Under the pieces are notes generated by a model. It saw only the letters and a list, made by a program, of their open reading frames with translations, made no database searches and was not told the origin of the DNA. The translations under genes and the position numbers were made by a program. A DNA stretch of 14,479 bases from Alphaproteobacteria bacterium (lineage in GTDB: Bacteria > Pseudomonadota > Alphaproteobacteria > Sphingomonadales > Sphingomonadaceae). Shown piece after piece: positions 14,357 through 14,479 of this stretch; positions within the stretch are counted from its first letter, which is position 1, and every line of letters starts with the position of its first letter. The DNA lies in assembly GCA_018828205.1 (NCBI GenBank), contig JAHJWA010000051.1, forward strand, positions 1 through 14,479, in the 5' to 3' direction.

Positions 14357-14479
14357 TGCGGCACCCCCAATCGGCGCGCGAAAAGCAGGACGCTAAGGCG
14401 CGCCCGCATGGTGGGATTGGCTTGAATTTTCGGTCGGGTTGGGTTAGGGGTTTCTTGTTCGCCGCCACAGTGAACAGAA
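14353..14479 (-). CDS. 3' end of an upstream reading frame running off the window (uncertain)
   Basis: On the minus strand one frame is open from the right edge to a TGA at 14355-14353, which overlaps the next GTG start in a GTGA. The visible end reads MRARLSVLLFARRLGVPQ after an internal ATG at 14410, so it is either an 18-codon leader-like peptide or the tail of a longer gene. A different frame is also open across the edge (VAANKKPLTQPDRKFK), but its continuation looks non-coding. The overlap is the only evidence for choosing this frame. Confidence 0.3.
   Translation of the reverse strand, partial: SVHCGGEQETPNPTRPKIQANPTMRARLSVLLFARRLGVPQ

Larger units (their letters stand above)
7169..14479. 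mobile_element. Integrated phage-related element (candidate capsid-encoding satellite), right end not in window
   Basis: From the tRNA to the right edge every gene is on the minus strand, and the recognisable ones are phage-type: AAA+ ATPase, HNH endonuclease, prohead protease, HK97-type capsid protein and beta-helix spike. GC content is visibly lower than in the mre-mrd operon, most clearly in the spike gene. No gene in it is broken. No terminase, portal, connector, tail, integrase or repressor gene is present up to the tRNA. The integrase and regulators of such elements usually lie at one end; since they are not next to the tRNA, they should be beyond 14479. The element could be a phage satellite or a deleted prophage. 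Confidence 0.85.

Noticed and set aside
14353..14479. Second attachment site near the right edge
   Set aside because: No copy of the tRNA-Lys 3' end or of the AGGTAAC repeats was found there; the element evidently continues.

Overview
The window appears to come from an alphaproteobacterium, most likely Sphingomonadales (Erythrobacter/Sphingomonas-like). This is inferred from the high GC content, the mreB-mreC-mreD-mrdA-rodA order and the style of the proteins; no database was searched.

Region 1 (1-5741, + strand) is the rod-shape/elongasome operon: mreB without its first residues, mreC, mreD, mrdA (PBP2) and rodA. The genes are 33 bp apart or less, or overlap. MreB guides the complex, MreC and MreD link it to the periplasm, and the RodA/PBP2 pair polymerises and cross-links lateral-wall peptidoglycan.

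Region 2 (5764-7168) holds a convergent LuxR-type regulator that keeps every canonical AHL-binding residue but has no luxI beside it. It also holds a small winged-helix (MarR-like) gene whose frame is broken at a perfect 5-bp hairpin, and a complete tRNA-Lys(CTT).

Region 3 (7169 to the right edge) is a foreign element that begins immediately 3' of the tRNA, the usual integration site for prophages and satellites. All its genes are on the minus strand, so transcription runs from the right edge towards the tRNA: two small early proteins, a RepA-like AAA+ ATPase, an HNH endonuclease, two small unknown proteins, an HK97-type prohead protease, an HK97-fold major capsid protein and a beta-helix spike/fibre. 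Many of these genes overlap by a few bases. No terminase, portal, head-tail connector, tail tube, tape-measure, integrase or repressor gene lies in the visible part. In ordinary HK97-like phages the terminase and portal sit between HNH and protease, and connectors and tail genes follow the capsid gene. Both places here hold only small unknown ORFs or short non-coding gaps containing hairpins.

The most interesting reading is a capsid-encoding phage satellite that makes its own head and spike but borrows packaging and tail functions. A prophage decayed by two clean deletions is the main alternative. The right end of the element is outside the window, so integrase, regulator and second attachment site cannot be assessed.
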